A DNA stretch of 34,905 nt from Candidatus Scalindua rubra (GTDB lineage Bacteria > Planctomycetota > Brocadiia > Brocadiales > Scalinduaceae), in the NCBI GenBank assembly GCA_001723765.1, contig MAYW01000033.1, forward strand, positions 1 through 34,905, written 5' to 3'. The translations under genes were made by a program, and so were the position numbers. Within the stretch, counting starts at the first letter, position 1, and each line of letters begins with the position of its first letter. Under the pieces are notes generated by a model that saw only the letters and a list, made by a program, of their open reading frames with translations, was not told the DNA's origin and made no database searches. Positions 24,904-31,030 of this stretch are shown piece by piece.

Positions 24904-25398
24904 TTTCCGGGTTACTTAATTTCTGTTGAGGACCATATTCACCGCAGTGGGCGCAGAGATTTCAGATAAAAGGATATTCCTTAACCCATTTTAAAGCAAG
25001 AGCTGATTTATATTAAAGATGTGTACCTGACCGTAGGTCAAACTTTTACGGTCGCTGACCCTATTTTCCCTGATGGATTCAGCCATTTGTCCCACCTAAC
25101 CAAAGGTTAGGCATTATCATGGATATTTCTATTTTTCAGGATGTAAAATATAGTACAACAATATAATATAATAATGTGAGAAATATTATACATAAAATAT
25201 ATTGTTATAAATATTAAGGAAAAAACTATAGCCCTGATTGAATCGGTGTTAAGTAAATCATAAAAGAAAGACAATCAGGAAGACTTAAAAGATTTAAAAA
25301 AAATAAGACAAAATGCATAAATTTATAAATACGAACACGACACTCAGATTTTAGATCTTAAATCTTATTGCTATTAATCTTTATTACAGGAGGTTGAC
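24904..25398. other. 495-bp AT-rich intergenic region
   Basis: No gene is seen. It holds a CACCGCAGTGGGCGCAGAG repeat fragment (about 24941-24959), a CTGACCCTATTTTCCC string (about 25050), a perfect CCTAACC-AAA-GGTTAGG hairpin (about 25096-25112), and an AT-rich stretch (25130-25380) that probably contains the promoter of the following gene. AGGAGG lies five bases before the ATG at 25399. Confidence 0.5.
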
Positions 25399-26244
25399 AT
25401 GGCAGAGCGATCGCAGAGCGATTTTAAAGCATTTCAGAAAAGAATTGAACAAGAACTCTTGACCCATCGGGTTATTGTGAATAATGAGTACTGCAAATGG
25501 TTTGAAAAAGCAGATCTTACTCTCGAAGAGGTTCGATACTTTGTTGCTCAATTCTCCGTATTCTCCAATTTATTTCTTGTCGCTCAACTAAAAAAAACGA
25601 TAAATGCCGTTGATCTTGACGAAATGCATGCAGCCAAGGAGATCCTGGCCAATGAGATAGGTGTCATCTTCAGACCGCCAACCCGGGAATCAGAGATATC
25701 TCGATCAAAGAGAGCCGCTGACGCTGAAAATGAAGGCGACCCCGATCTGGTCAATACTGAAGGGACGGTGGATGGCGGAACCTTCAAGTTTAAGGCGGCA
25801 CATTTTGAATGGCTGCTGTTGATTGGTGAAAGGCTTGGTTTGACATTTCAAGATATGGGAAGACGTTCACACGGTTCCGAAGAACCCCTTTTCTTTTGTG
25901 ATGAACTTGAAAGACTTTATGGAAATGAGAACTTCTCAATTGGCGCCGGTGCCAGCTTTGCAGTAGAAAACTGGGCTGCGGCAGGCTTCTGGAAACAGCT
26001 TATAGCGGGCTTGAAGACTTTCAAAGAAACCACAATTCAAGACCTGCCGTTGGGTTTTTTTACCTGGCACGACAAAGTAGAAGGCCAGCATGCAACCCAC
26101 ACTCAGAAAGAGCTTGAAGACCTCTACTTTGGACCCCATGAATTTAACGAAGACCAATTCATCATTTCAGGAAAAGAAATGCTTGATGGAGTTGCTGCAT
26201 TTTGGGATGGACTGAATACCCACCGGCTTGCTCATACCAGATGA
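25399..26244 (+). CDS. haem-oxygenase-like di-iron (HDO-type / PqqC-TENA fold) protein
   Basis: A 281-residue helical protein. Candidate metal ligands are E86 (ANEIG), H135 and E138 (AHFEWLL), E190 (AVENWAA), and the closing helix H224-xxx-E228-xx-H231 (HDKVEGQH). The Hxxx(D/E)xxH helix is shared with haem-oxygenase-like di-iron oxidases such as CADD, UndA and the SznF core. This supports an O2-using oxidase or oxygenase, though the chemistry and substrate are unknown. A polar insert at about 95-125 (RESEISRSKRAADAENEGD) is unusual. AGGAGG stands five bases before the ATG. It stands alone, with neither PQQ nor thiamine genes nearby. Confidence 0.72.
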   Translation: MAERSQSDFKAFQKRIEQELLTHRVIVNNEYCKWFEKADLTLEEVRYFVAQFSVFSNLFLVAQLKKTINAVDLDEMHAAKEILANEIGVIFRPPTRESEISRSKRAADAENEGDPDLVNTEGTVDGGTFKFKAAHFEWLLLIGERLGLTFQDMGRRSHGSEEPLFFCDELERLYGNENFSIGAGASFAVENWAAAGFWKQLIAGLKTFKETTIQDLPLGFFTWHDKVEGQHATHTQKELEDLYFGPHEFNEDQFIISGKEMLDGVAAFWDGLNTHRLAHTR

Positions 26245-26627
26245 TAACCTGTCTCCAAAGGCATGCTTCCCCTGGTTACTTAATCCTCATTGTTTAATGG
26301 ATGTTGAGTCAAATCCTGAAATCAAAGTAACCGGGAGTCTTGAAAAATTTAGAAACAAGGCCTGACGGATTTGATCATTTGTCAATAGATTACAGGCTGT
26401 ACCAGAATTGTCATTTCCTGTCCGACAAATGGCAGTCGGGTCTATCCCCCATATGGGGAGAGGATTAAAGTGAGGGGGTGTTAAAAAGTGCCACAGGCAT
26501 GCTCGTGGGTATCTACTTTGTCAATAGGCATAAGTATGTCTGTATTTATTAATCAACTAACAAAAGTAACAACTTAGTTTAAATAATTATAATCACTAAT
26601 CAAGATTTGACACCGAAATACATTATT
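26245..26627. other. 383-bp intergenic region, no gene seen
   Basis: It contains a CCCCATATGGGG palindrome (about 26448-26459) and CCACAGGCATGCTCGTGG (about 26491-26508), then an AT-rich stretch. The genes on each side converge here. No U-run terminator was recognised. Confidence 0.45.
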
Positions 26628-27335
26628 TTAATATTTATGTCGCAAGTATCGTAAGACATAGATTCCGGATACAATAAGAATTATTACTATTACAAAGGCA
26701 ATGGAAGCATAGGGGCCATATTCCGCAACCCTGTCGTGAATATTTCGAAGTAGTATTGCCCAGCAGATTATTGCAAGGCAAGTGCTGGACAACACTATGG
26801 TCAGGTTTTTCCATGGACTAAGCCCCAAAAGGTATCCCACTGCACAGCCAACAACCGGTCCGGTCATCCAGAATGGTAACCATACAAACATAAAGAGTCC
26901 TATTATTCCATATTTACGTATGGTATCTTGATGGGCCTCAGCTGCAATACTTGTGCGTTTCATGATTCTTCTGAGAGGTTTGATTACCAGAATATTGCGC
27001 CAGCTGAATACAAAAAGCGGATAAAAGATAAGTACTAAAATGGTTTCGATTATTATATTGGTGATTATAACCAATACGTTCCCTAAATCAAAAGAGTAGC
27101 CAAATGAAATTCCGGCAGCCCTGCCGAAAAGGATATTTGTTGCGCTCATTCCTATAAAGACATGAGCTTTCTCTTGAAAACGGAGATAACCCAACCATAA
27201 CACTGAAATAAACAACAGAGCCATAATCAAACCTATCACAAGAATGCGGCCTTCCGGTGTAGCGAGTAATTTTTTCCAAATGTGCTTTTCTTCACATGAG
27301 GTGCTGTTTTCCAACTCATCGTCGTCTTCTACCAT
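26628..27335 (-). CDS. small multidrug export family membrane protein (PF06695-like)
   Basis: A 235-residue membrane protein with a charged acidic N-terminus (MVEDDDELENSTSCEE) and about five hydrophobic helices. The helices include GRILVIGLIMALLFISVLWL, FDLGNVLVIITNIIIETILV and ASIAFVIVIILIVSG. The conserved middle KPLRRIMKRTSIAAEAHQDT followed by KYGIIGLFMFVWLPFWMTGP and VGCAVGYLLGLSPWKN matches the Sm_multidrug_ex family. Its transport activity is not well established. It stands alone with a putative stem (27449-27485) upstream. Assignment is by pattern memory. Confidence 0.7.
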   Translation of the reverse strand: MVEDDDELENSTSCEEKHIWKKLLATPEGRILVIGLIMALLFISVLWLGYLRFQEKAHVFIGMSATNILFGRAAGISFGYSFDLGNVLVIITNIIIETILVLIFYPLFVFSWRNILVIKPLRRIMKRTSIAAEAHQDTIRKYGIIGLFMFVWLPFWMTGPVVGCAVGYLLGLSPWKNLTIVLSSTCLAIICWAILLRNIHDRVAEYGPYASIAFVIVIILIVSGIYVLRYLRHKY

Positions 27336-27874
27336 AATAAAAACCCTGTGATGATATAGGCGTTTATCCCTTGTCTTACAGGATGTAATTCTAGATTTTC
27401 TCGCAATCTTCCGGAAACTTAATGCTGACAGCTCAGTTGATCAATAATAACAGCCTGATGCGTCATGTTGACATATCAGGCTGTTCTTTAAAGTTCCTCA
27501 AAAGACGCAAACGCCTCGCCTTAATGAGGAAACATATAGTGTCAGATCTCGACAACATACTTAATATCTTCGGCAGTATGTGCAATTTTTTCAACAACTG
27601 AATTACGCTTTGAACAGGAACCTGTCAAGCTAAATTACTATGACCGCCTATTAGTATGGCGGGCCGTAATTCTTGGATTTGAAATTTATAAAACCAGTTG
27701 TTCTGACTTGTTTTGATTAGTCATTATAAAAGAGTGGGGTTGTTTTGCAAGACAAAAGACATTGGACGCGAATATACGCAGATTGATACTGAGGTTAAAG
27801 GAAAAAGAAGAGAAGCAAGATTCACCACAGAGACGCGAAGTACGCAAAGGAAAATATTTTGTTTAAGTTGTGTG
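27336..27874. other. intergenic region with hairpins and a 28-bp repeat
   Basis: It contains AACAGCCTGAT...ATCAGGCTGTT (about 27449-27485), TTCCTC...GAGGAA (about 27495-27531), ATTAC..GACCGCC...GGCGG..GTAAT (about 27635-27672), and a 28-bp sequence ATTATAAAAGAGTGGGGTTG plus 8 more bases (27723-27750) repeated directly at 28671-28698. A short minus-strand stretch encoding VVEKIAHTAEDIKYVVEI (about 27545-27605) might be a gene remnant but is too short to name. Confidence 0.45.
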
Positions 27875-28076
27875 TCAGACCCTTTTGACAGACCTGATTT
27901 GATCGTCCAGTGAGTACTTCCCGGGACCGATAAAAATCAAACTTAAGAACAGAATCCCTGCTTCCATTGCATGAGAATACTTGAGGAAGGGATCACCCTT
28001 GCTGATGTGCATAGACTTTGCCACGACCATAGTGGCAAGCAGAAATAAGCATGCAGGGCGGGTAAAAAAACCTAAT
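27875..28076 (-). pseudogene. DoxX-family membrane protein, C-terminal remnant
   Basis: The minus strand reads about 66 codons to TGA at 27877-27875, in a frame overlapping the 3' end of the cytochrome gene. It contains LGFFTRPACLFLLATMVV at about 1-18, GDPFLKYSHAMEAGILFL at about 27-44, and GPGKYSLDDQI at about 50-60. This matches the last third of DoxX proteins, where a TRPAA helix and a GPGxYSLD end are typical. The first two helices and any start are missing, so the gene was truncated, probably by the event that placed the cytochrome gene next to it. DoxX proteins are small membrane proteins linked to thiosulfate:quinone oxidoreductase or redox partners. Confidence 0.72.
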
Positions 28077-28449
28077 GACTCATATTTTTCAGATAGTCCT
28101 TTATCTTCTCATCTTCTTCTAACGTTATAAACTCACTGTATTCCCTGGGATTATGCATGGCATCGATTATGTTTACCCACTGTTCAGGGGTATAAGCATA
28201 GGCGTCAATGTCCGGTAGTTCGTGACAGGGAGAACATTTATCCTTGTAAAGCTTCTGGCTGACCAGGTCCGCTTCTTCCTTATTTAACTCCTCTTTGACC
28301 AAATCTTCTTTATGCGAATCCTCTCTGATTAACTCCTCCTTTTGCACATCCTTTGTCACCGTTGTCGTGCAGCCTAAAATAATCTGCTGAATAAGAAGCA
28401 GAAAAACTATTAAAATTGTATAAACATTAGAACGTTTCTTCATATTCAA
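28072..28449 (-). CDS. monohaem c-type cytochrome lipoprotein
   Basis: A 125-residue protein. Residues 1-27 form a lipoprotein signal ending in the lipobox ILGC27. A highly charged stretch spans about 33-62 (EELIREDSHKEDLVKEEL and so on). A single CxxCH haem site is at C72-xx-C75-H76 (KCSPCHELPD). The C-terminus DEKIKDYLKNMSH supplies M123 as a possible sixth ligand. It would be exported, lipid-anchored and act as a small electron carrier, the partner being unknown. A GAAAGGAG-like Shine-Dalgarno lies upstream of the ATG. Its 3' end overlaps the frame of the DoxX remnant. Confidence 0.82.
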   Translation of the reverse strand: MNMKKRSNVYTILIVFLLLIQQIILGCTTTVTKDVQKEELIREDSHKEDLVKEELNKEEADLVSQKLYKDKCSPCHELPDIDAYAYTPEQWVNIIDAMHNPREYSEFITLEEDEKIKDYLKNMSH

Positions 28450-28875
28450 TTCTCCTTTCTAGGTCTGTAGCTGGGGTCACTTGTAGCTGGGGTCACATCT
28501 CGCCACTTGACACAATAGGTATCTTGTTAATGAACTTATGGAAGCAAGCTTTTAAAGAAATAGATACGGCTTTAAATGAAGGCAAAACACTTAATAATAT
28601 ACGGGTAAGTATATTGAAGATATCTAAAATATGGTAAAAGTGATTTGTAACTGATTTATTGATTTAAATATTATAAAAGAGTGGGGTTGTTTTGCAATAA
28701 AATTCGTGTGCAGGAATCAAGTAGCAGACTAAAAGGAAGCAATAGACCACAGTGAAATAGATGAGTCATTTCACGTGGTGAACAGTAGGCCCTGAATCAT
28801 AACGGTTCAGGGTAAACAAGAAGCAAGAAATTCCATTTCTCAAGAATCTGTTTTGTCCTGCCAGAAAATCAACCC
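28450..28875. other. region with tandem duplication and hairpins, no clear gene
   Basis: It holds a 16-bp tandem duplication TGTAGCTGGGGTCAC(T/A) (about 28466-28497), the second copy of the 28-bp direct repeat (28671-28698), CCAC..TGAAAT...ATTTCA..GTGG (about 28746-28776), and CCCTGAA...TTCAGGG (about 28790-28812). A 35-residue plus-strand frame (28530-28637) has no ribosome site or recognised match and is not called. Confidence 0.4.
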
Positions 28876-28903
28876 TTGACATAAGTATCATTATTGATAC
28901 CAT
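28876..28903 (+). promoter_or_regulatory. promoter and probable operator of the hicB gene
   Basis: TTGACA (28876-28881) is followed after 16 bases by TACCAT (28898-28903). The spacer carries the perfect palindrome GTATCA-TTAT-TGATAC (28885-28900). A ribbon-helix-helix HicB typically binds such a site and represses its own promoter. The TACCAT ends directly at the ATG at 28904, and a second in-frame ATG is at 28910 with no Shine-Dalgarno, so a leaderless transcript is likely. Confidence 0.55.
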
Positions 28904-29248
28904 ATGTGTATGGCTAAAATGGTAAAGAAAAATGATCGTTATACCTACCGTGTAACCTGGTCTGATGACGATAATAAATATGTGGGACTATGTGCAGAAT
29001 TTCCAAGCTTAAGTTGGCTAGCGAGGACACCCGAAGGAGCTTTAAAGGGTATCCGCAATGTTGTCAAAGATGTTATCAGGGACATGCAAGACAATGGCGA
29101 AACTATTCCAGGGCCAATTGCCGGCAAACGATATAGCGGTAAATTTATGGTAAGGGTTCCACCAAAAGTTCATAGAGATCTTACTATCCAGGCAGCGGAA
29201 TCTGGAATTAGCTTAAATCGACTTGCTAGTTTAAAATTAAGTCAATAG
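28904..29248 (+). CDS. hicB: HicB-type antitoxin, orphan
   Basis: A 114-residue protein with two parts. A HicB fold (about 10-60) shows YTYRVTWSDDDNKYVGLCAE and FPSLSWLARTPEGALKGI. The C-terminal ribbon-helix-helix segment GKFMVRVPPKVHRDLTIQAA and then SGISLNRLASLKLS is normally used for DNA binding and autorepression. It neutralises HicA, an mRNA interferase. No intact hicA lies next to it on the same strand; the closest HicA-type sequence is in the chimeric gene at 29554-29904 on the opposite strand, in a separate unit. The start is either 28904 or the leaderless 28910. Confidence 0.85.
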   Translation: MCMAKMVKKNDRYTYRVTWSDDDNKYVGLCAEFPSLSWLARTPEGALKGIRNVVKDVIRDMQDNGETIPGPIAGKRYSGKFMVRVPPKVHRDLTIQAAESGISLNRLASLKLSQ

Positions 29249-29308
29249 TAAAAAAATAAAGTTTCTAAGCTTCTCCGCTTTCTTCAATGGATGTTCTACA
29301 GGCAGACT
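29249..29308. other. short spacer with no feature recognised
   Basis: Sixty bases of non-coding sequence run between hicB and the nucleotidyltransferase remnant. Nothing notable is seen. Confidence 0.3.
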
Positions 29309-29413
29309 TTATCCTAAAACGGCATATTGCACCTCAGTGTTATTAACCACTTCATCTCTAAAATAACGACTTAAGTCTCCGTCTGTACGCAAATCAACCT
29401 TACGGCCAATCAT
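29309..29413 (-). pseudogene. minimal nucleotidyltransferase (MNT) C-terminal remnant
   Basis: The minus strand reads 34 codons to TAA at 29311-29309. It contains [20 protein letters not shown] and then [10 protein letters not shown], matching the end of MNT-type nucleotidyltransferases (LxGRKVDL...LSRYFRDEV...AEVQYA), which act as antitoxins with HEPN partners. The GSxARG catalytic part is absent and a stop (TGA) lies a few codons upstream. The HEPN partner was not found. It is a scrap of a second toxin-antitoxin pair within a kilobase. Confidence 0.6.
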
Positions 29414-29553
29414 GGATTTTCAACCCTACCTGCCCCTGCCTACCTGAAGGCAGGCGTCGGGCATGCCCACCAAAAAAATAGGCGTTGAGGGATATACGCA
29501 GATACTTTAATCCGACCAGCACAAGTGGCTCGTCACATCTCACATCATATAGA
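29414..29553. repeat. CCTGCCT palindrome
   Basis: The CCTGCCT-acctga-AGGCAGG hairpin (about 29435-29454) is the only structure seen in this 140-bp spacer downstream of the HicA-HigA chimera. It might work as a barrier to transcription but has no U-run. Confidence 0.4.
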
Positions 29554-29904
29554 TTATTTTAATACCTCAACTTCCTCCTTAAGACTTGAACCCAACCGAT
29601 CTTTTTCTATTTCCAGGTCATACCTTGTTTGAAGATTAAGCCAAAAACGATCAGTTGTTCCAAAGAAACGTGACAAACGCAATGCCGTGTTCGCAGATAT
29701 AGAGCGTTTTCCATGTACGATTTCATTAATTCGCAGTGTACCAACACTAAGTTCATCATGATTAGGTACAGGAACTGTTATTATCTTTCCAGCATCCTTG
29801 CGTTGCATCACAATATGACTTCCACGTATTCGTACTTCCATAAAACCATGATTTGATAAAATTTTACAAACATCCTTACCGGAAAGTACTCGTAATTTAG
29901 CCAA
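29554..29904 (-). CDS. HicA-HigA chimeric toxin/antitoxin frame
   Basis: A 116-residue frame from a TTG at 29904 that reads MAKLRVLSGKDVCKIL. Residues 1-58 match a HicA toxin, with the helix RVLSGKDVCKILSNHGF and the catalytic GSHIVMQ (H30) and VPVPNHDELSVGTLR. Residues 59-116 instead match the C-terminal half of a HigA/VapI-type antitoxin (INEIVHGKRSISANTALRLS then FWLNLQTRYDLEIEKDRLG). The missing parts are the end of HicA and the N-terminal half of HigA, so the join replaces each. The start overlaps the stop of a truncated hicB (29897) and GAGGTGGAAG lies upstream. The frame is open and both halves keep their motifs, but function is untested; an in-frame deletion relic is the main alternative. 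Confidence 0.72.
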   Translation of the reverse strand: MAKLRVLSGKDVCKILSNHGFMEVRIRGSHIVMQRKDAGKIITVPVPNHDELSVGTLRINEIVHGKRSISANTALRLSRFFGTTDRFWLNLQTRYDLEIEKDRLGSSLKEEVEVLK

Positions 29905-30100
29905 CTTCCACCTCAAGCTGCGTTATATAAACTTCATTATGCAGTCGAGTTTTAACTTCTTCTGATGATGCGCATTCGAAAAATAACTCTAATGCCTCTT
30001 GAAGATTTCTTTTTGCTTCTTCGATAGTATTTCCCTGACTAGCAATATCCAGTTCAGGGCATAAAGACACATATCCCTTTCCTTCCCGGTACGGAGATAG
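29897..30100 (-). pseudogene. HicB-type antitoxin, 5'-truncated
   Basis: The frame from 30100 to TAA at 29899-29897 (67 codons) reads [20 protein letters not shown] near residues 9-28. It continues with AKRNLQEALELFFECASSEE, the short HicB (HicB_lk) form without a DNA-binding tail. The first beta strand and a start codon are missing: a TGA lies at 30103-30101 and ACR3 sequence begins at the same point. It would have been the partner of the HicA part of the next gene. Confidence 0.7.
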
Positions 30101-30317
30101 TCAAGGGTGGACAGGAAGTTGAATTATGGAGGAGTTACATCTCTGGGACTATTCTCCTGGGGATTGCTCCCTGTACGGCAATGGTATTGATGTGGAGTTA
30201 TCTGGCAAAAGGCAATGATGGTTTAAAGAAAAATTCTTGCATTGTCTTACGCCAATCAGCATAATTGCACTTTTAACCACATTAGTGCTTTTATTCTCTT
30301 TTAAGGGACGAAATTAA
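30091..30317 (+). pseudogene. ACR3-type arsenite transporter remnant with internal deletion
   Basis: Two segments survive. From 30091 the plus strand reads into [20 protein letters not shown], then [12 protein letters not shown], the APC-TAMVxxW-LAKG signature of ACR3 arsenite efflux proteins. From about 30228 in another frame it reads [19 protein letters not shown] then VLLFSFKG to a stop at 30315-30317, the family's C-terminal end. The roughly hundred residues between them are deleted with a frame change, and the N-terminal half is absent. The gene is dead. It lies directly upstream of the phoB-type gene and abuts the hicB fragment. Confidence 0.7.
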
Positions 30318-30349
30318 GGATTGGCTCAGAAAAACATTTGGTAAAAAAG

Positions 30350-31030
30350 ATGAATAAATTAATAGCAATTGTAGATGATGAACCTGATATTGTGGAACTG
30401 GTATCCATTAATCTAAAGAAGGCAATGTTTAAGGTCGACGGATTCTCTGATGCAGAGAGTTTTTATAGATTCCTTGATGTGAAAATTCCGGATCTTATTA
30501 TTCTGGACTTGATGCTGCCCAATGCAGATGGATTAGAAATATGTAAATATTTAAAAAGAGAAGATAAATTTTCTTCCATACCCATTATTATGCTTACGGC
30601 AAAGGGAGAGGAAACAGATAAGGTCTTAGGATTGGAATTTGGTGCAGATGATTATGTTACTAAACCTTTCTCGCCAAAAGAATTGGTTGCCAGAGTAAAG
30701 GCCGTCTTAAGAAGAAGACAAAAAGATGAAGGATCCAGGAAATTAGATATCGGTGGAATATTAACAATAGATCTTGAAACGTATGAAGTCGTTGTTGAAG
30801 GCAGAAAGATAGAATTGACTTCAACTGAATTCAGGATATTAAAATTACTTTTATCAAAAAAGAGTAAAGTGTTTCCAAGGCACGATATACTGGACCACTT
30901 ATGGGGACATGACAAGATTGTCTTAGACAGGACAATAGATGTACATATCAAAAATTTAAGAGACAAGTTAGGCAAAGCCGGACAGTTTATTAAGAATATC
31001 AGGGGTATAGGATATAAATTAGAAGAATGA
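30350..31030 (+). CDS. phoB: OmpR/PhoB-type response regulator
   Basis: A 226-residue regulator from ATG 30350; an upstream TTG at 30338 is the alternative. The receiver domain has D9-D10, the phosphorylated D53 in ILDLMLPNADG, TAK, and YVTKPFSPKELVARV. The winged-helix DNA-binding domain has LTSTEFRILKLLLSKKSKVF and the recognition part DRTIDVHIKNLRDKLG then IRGIGYKLE. It is a PhoB-type transcription regulator. It overlaps the kinase gene by four bases (ATGA), so the two are co-translated. Phosphate control is inferred from family and partner; no pst or phosphatase gene is nearby. No strong Shine-Dalgarno is seen at either start. Confidence 0.9.
   Translation: MNKLIAIVDDEPDIVELVSINLKKAMFKVDGFSDAESFYRFLDVKIPDLIILDLMLPNADGLEICKYLKREDKFSSIPIIMLTAKGEETDKVLGLEFGADDYVTKPFSPKELVARVKAVLRRRQKDEGSRKLDIGGILTIDLETYEVVVEGRKIELTSTEFRILKLLLSKKSKVFPRHDILDHLWGHDKIVLDRTIDVHIKNLRDKLGKAGQFIKNIRGIGYKLEE

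Noticed and set aside
25040-25070. CTGACCCTATTTTCCC as a promoter element shared with 22466 and 246
   Set aside because: The common string is short and lies at different distances and orientations relative to the genes; probably a repeat scrap.
27545-27605. Minus-strand fragment VVEKIAHTAEDIKYVVEI before a stop
   Set aside because: It looks protein-like, but about 20 to 25 residues with upstream stops are too little to name or call.
28530-28637. A 35-residue plus-strand frame (MNLWKQAFKEIDTALNEGKT...)
   Set aside because: No Shine-Dalgarno, no recognised family and a short length; it cannot be told from chance.
29554-29904. Simple HigA antitoxin annotation for the whole frame
   Set aside because: The first 58 residues carry the HicA motif GSHIVM and HicA-like VPVPNHDEL, and no HigA N-terminal helices.
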